From LH-M37 sp032251315 (lineage in GTDB: Bacteria; Pseudomonadota; Gammaproteobacteria; SZUA-229): DNA of 24,788 nt. A model generated the notes under the pieces. That model saw only the letters and a list, made by a program, of their open reading frames with translations. It had not been told where the DNA came from and searched no databases. A program made the position numbers and the translations under genes. Location of the stretch: contig JAVVEE010000038.1 in the NCBI GenBank assembly GCA_032251315.1, positions 1 through 24,788 of the forward strand, written 5' to 3'. Below are positions 23,653 through 24,788 of the stretch, in pieces; positions within the stretch are counted from its first letter, which is position 1, and every line of letters starts with the position of its first letter.

Positions 23653-23745
23653 ATGCCCAAAGGAAGAAACCACATGACCGTAAATAACATGCTATACGGA
23701 ATCCGTATAACATGTTATTTACGGTATCCGTCTAACATACGTTAG
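23653..23745 (+). CDS. 30-codon leader ORF spanning the attI-like element
   Basis: ATG 23653 has a strong AAGGAG eight bases upstream. It encodes MPKGRNHMTVNNMLYGIRIT followed by CYLRYPSNIR, through the whole palindrome, and stops at TAG (23743-23745), which is made by the R box itself. The cassette start TTG lies nine bases after this stop. Class 1 integrons have a comparable short ORF in attI1 (ORF-11) that improves translation of the first cassette, so translational coupling is the likely role. The peptide itself is probably not important. Confidence 0.45.
   Translation: MPKGRNHMTVNNMLYGIRITCYLRYPSNIR
23674..23744 (+). repeat. Right copy of the 71-bp palindromic element, putative attI
   Basis: It begins ATGACC, contains a 49-bp palindrome (23677-23725; one mismatched pair around a central A) and ends TATCCGTCTAACATACGTTA. 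CTAAC-ATAC-GTTAG at the outer end has the geometry of L and R integrase boxes, and ATCCGT(A/C)TAACAT occurs twice in direct orientation. It lies between the integrase remnant and the first cassette, the place of attI. The recombination point would be G23741/T23742. The inverted partner is at 294-364. Confidence 0.65.
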
Positions 23746-24522
23746 AGGTTTATCTTGGCGAAATGTCGTCTTTGTCAGAATGATCGAGTGTTGTGCAATT
23801 CGCACATCGTCCCAGAGTTCTTATATAGCGACCTGTATAACGATCAGCACAAACTGATGGGAATCACTGGGCAAGGAAACAAGGGATGGAAGCCGCTTCA
23901 AAAAGGCATCCGAGAATATTTGTTTTGCTCTGATTGCGAGCAGCACTTGAACGAAAGATATGAAAAGCCATTTTTGCAGCAATGGACAATCGACTTCCCG
24001 CTGCCTGAACGTATGAATCAAGATTCAGCTCATTCGGCTACCTATGATTACCAGTCGTTCAAACTTTTCCATCTCAGCATTCTGTTTCGTTCATCCGTGA
24101 GTTCTCTTCCAACCTTCCAAGAGGTGAATCTTGGAATGCATGAAGAGCGCATTCGTAAGATGCTCATTTCCCAAAATCCTGGTAAAGATTGGGAATATCC
24201 AATTCTTGCCTTTGCAGTGCTAAATGGGCGAGGCGAGGTGGAGAAGCGCCTGATTTCATGCCCTATCTCTGGGCGCCACGAGGGGCATATCGCTTATGGG
24301 CAGATATACGGCGGTGCAATGTGGTGGTTGCTGGTATCTTCACATCGCAACGATCTATTCTGTCGTGCTGGACTGCAACCATCTGGCCAGATAACGATGA
24401 TCGCGGAGCCGTGGAATGAAATTGGAGTGGTACAAGATGCAAGCACCGCGCTCAGGCGTGCACACCTCTAACACGGCGCTCAACGCGGACGCGGCAAAAG
24501 CGCCGCGCCGGTTAGCTTTGCG
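23742..24522 (+). mobile_element. First integron gene cassette (about 781 bp)
   Basis: The unit runs from the TTAGAG after the attI-like G to the G of the R' box in the attC at 24466-24528, the two expected crossover points. It contains one ORF (23755-24471) that nearly fills it, as cassettes do. The lower GC content than the core supports separate origin. Confidence 0.7.
23755..24471 (+). CDS. Cassette protein with paired CxxC motifs (zinc-ribbon/HNH-like), unknown function
   Basis: The 238-residue protein begins MAKCRLCQNDRVLCNSHIVP followed by EFLY, and has a second cysteine pair in YLFCSDCEQHLNERYEKPF. CxxC...SHIxPEF...CxxC...HxN is reminiscent of treble-clef HNH nucleases, though I cannot show a complete HNH active site; zinc binding by the four cysteines is likely. 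The rest is alpha/beta without recognised motif. The TTG start is the only in-frame start giving the CxxC, with AGAGG six bases upstream formed at the recombination junction. Its TAA stop lies inside the R'' box of the attC. Such proteins are frequent in cassettes; a nuclease or defence role is speculation. Confidence 0.75.
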   Translation: MAKCRLCQNDRVLCNSHIVPEFLYSDLYNDQHKLMGITGQGNKGWKPLQKGIREYLFCSDCEQHLNERYEKPFLQQWTIDFPLPERMNQDSAHSATYDYQSFKLFHLSILFRSSVSSLPTFQEVNLGMHEERIRKMLISQNPGKDWEYPILAFAVLNGRGEVEKRLISCPISGRHEGHIAYGQIYGGAMWWLLVSSHRNDLFCRAGLQPSGQITMIAEPWNEIGVVQDASTALRRAHL

Positions 24523-24528
24523 TTATGT
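24466..24528 (+). other. attC: attC recombination site of the first cassette
   Basis: The site has R'' CTCTAAC (24466-24472), L'' GCTCAACGCGG, a central CGCGGC/GCCGCG stem with AAAAGC loop, L' CCGGTTAGC and R' GTTATGT (24522-24528). L'' and L' pair with the extra unpaired bases on one strand that give attC sites their orientation. This is the canonical plan of a short (about 60 bp) attC. Confidence 0.85.
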
Positions 24529-24544
24529 TTAAAAATGGTGAAGA

Positions 24545-24788
24545 ATGGAAGTTTCAGCAGAAGAAGAAATCAAACAGGTAGAGGTAGGCAAACCCCACGT
24601 TGTTATTTTAGGCGCAGGTGCCAGTTACGCAGCCTTTCCGAATGGTGATGCAAGAGGGAATAAATTGCCATTAATGAATAACTTTGTTGAAACGCTCGGC
24701 ATTGAAAAGTTAGGCAGATTCAACTCCGAAGTGCATAACATCCTAAGCTGCGATAGCAGCCATTTGTTCCGCCATTATTTTAGCGGGT
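24545..24788 (+). CDS. SIR2-like protein, 5' part, in the second cassette
   Basis: The ORF begins MEVSAEEEIKQVEVGKPHVV and continues ILGAGASYAAFPNGDARGNK, with LPLMNNFV after it, and runs off the window after 81 codons. VxxGAGAS is the NAD-binding opening of SIR2-fold proteins, and the -FPNGD--G-KLPLM- extension is typical of SIR2-like proteins found in bacterial defence genes. GGTGAAG precedes the ATG. It starts 22 bases after the attC crossover, so it is the next cassette. NAD depletion upon phage infection is known for other SIR2 defence proteins; for this one it is inference, since only the N-terminus is visible. Confidence 0.7.
   Translation, partial: MEVSAEEEIKQVEVGKPHVVILGAGASYAAFPNGDARGNKLPLMNNFVETLGIEKLGRFNSEVHNILSCDSSHLFRHYFSG

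Noticed and set aside
294..23744. The two elements as terminal inverted repeats of one large transposon
   Set aside because: No target-site duplication lies outside them, no transposase is inside, and the sequences outside look like cassettes. I keep it only as a weaker alternative.
1..24788. CRISPR array, tRNA or rRNA genes
   Set aside because: I saw no regularly spaced repeats, tRNA-like cloverleaf or rRNA sequence on either strand.

Overview
The window looks like the chromosome of a sulfur-oxidising or related gammaproteobacterium. The evidence is the gene content (TusA, DsrE, rhodanese, TauE/SafE, HrpA, SelO, QmcA/NfeD) and the GC-rich, CTG/GCC-rich codon use of the core. No marker gene allows a closer assignment. 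Both ends (about 1-360 and 23,200-24,788) are visibly more AT-rich and carry integron-type sequence.

Left edge (1-500, minus strand): two small ORFs read out of the window. They lie just beyond a 71-bp element (294-364) built on a 49-bp palindrome. Between it and the core are a 3' fragment of tusA and a REP-like palindrome.

Sulfur and electron-transfer cluster (676-11475): a divergent ArsR-rhodanese repressor faces a long, tightly packed plus-strand gene train. Its members are a fatty-acid-hydroxylase-type membrane oxygenase, a TVP38-rhodanese fusion, a TauE/SafE exporter, a broken dsrE, a membrane Fe-S/GltD-like flavoprotein fusion, a diheme cytochrome, an HAO-like octaheme cytochrome, a pentaheme relative of it, an MFS transporter and an intact dsrE. 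Several genes overlap or are separated by 2-12 bp, so most are probably co-transcribed. The layout suggests coupling of sulfur or nitrogen redox chemistry to the quinone and NAD(P)H pools under persulfide control; this is inference.

Housekeeping and signalling block (11693-23184): SelO, a membrane Ser/Thr kinase with CHASE2-like and TPR-like parts, a REP/MITE-like 27-bp inverted repeat, PilZ, DoxX, a LexA/UmuD-like S24 protein without an HTH, NfeD plus SPFH, and HrpA.

Right edge (23381-24788): an integron. It has a truncated integrase start on the minus strand, a divergent promoter, a second copy of the 71-bp element in inverted orientation serving as a putative attI with its own leader ORF, a cassette encoding a CxxC/HNH-like protein, a recognisable attC, and the start of a SIR2-like cassette. 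The most unusual observation is that the two 71-bp elements face outwards at the two ends of 23.4 kb of ordinary chromosome, each directly followed by cassette-like genes, and that they differ by base-pair-preserving changes in the palindrome.
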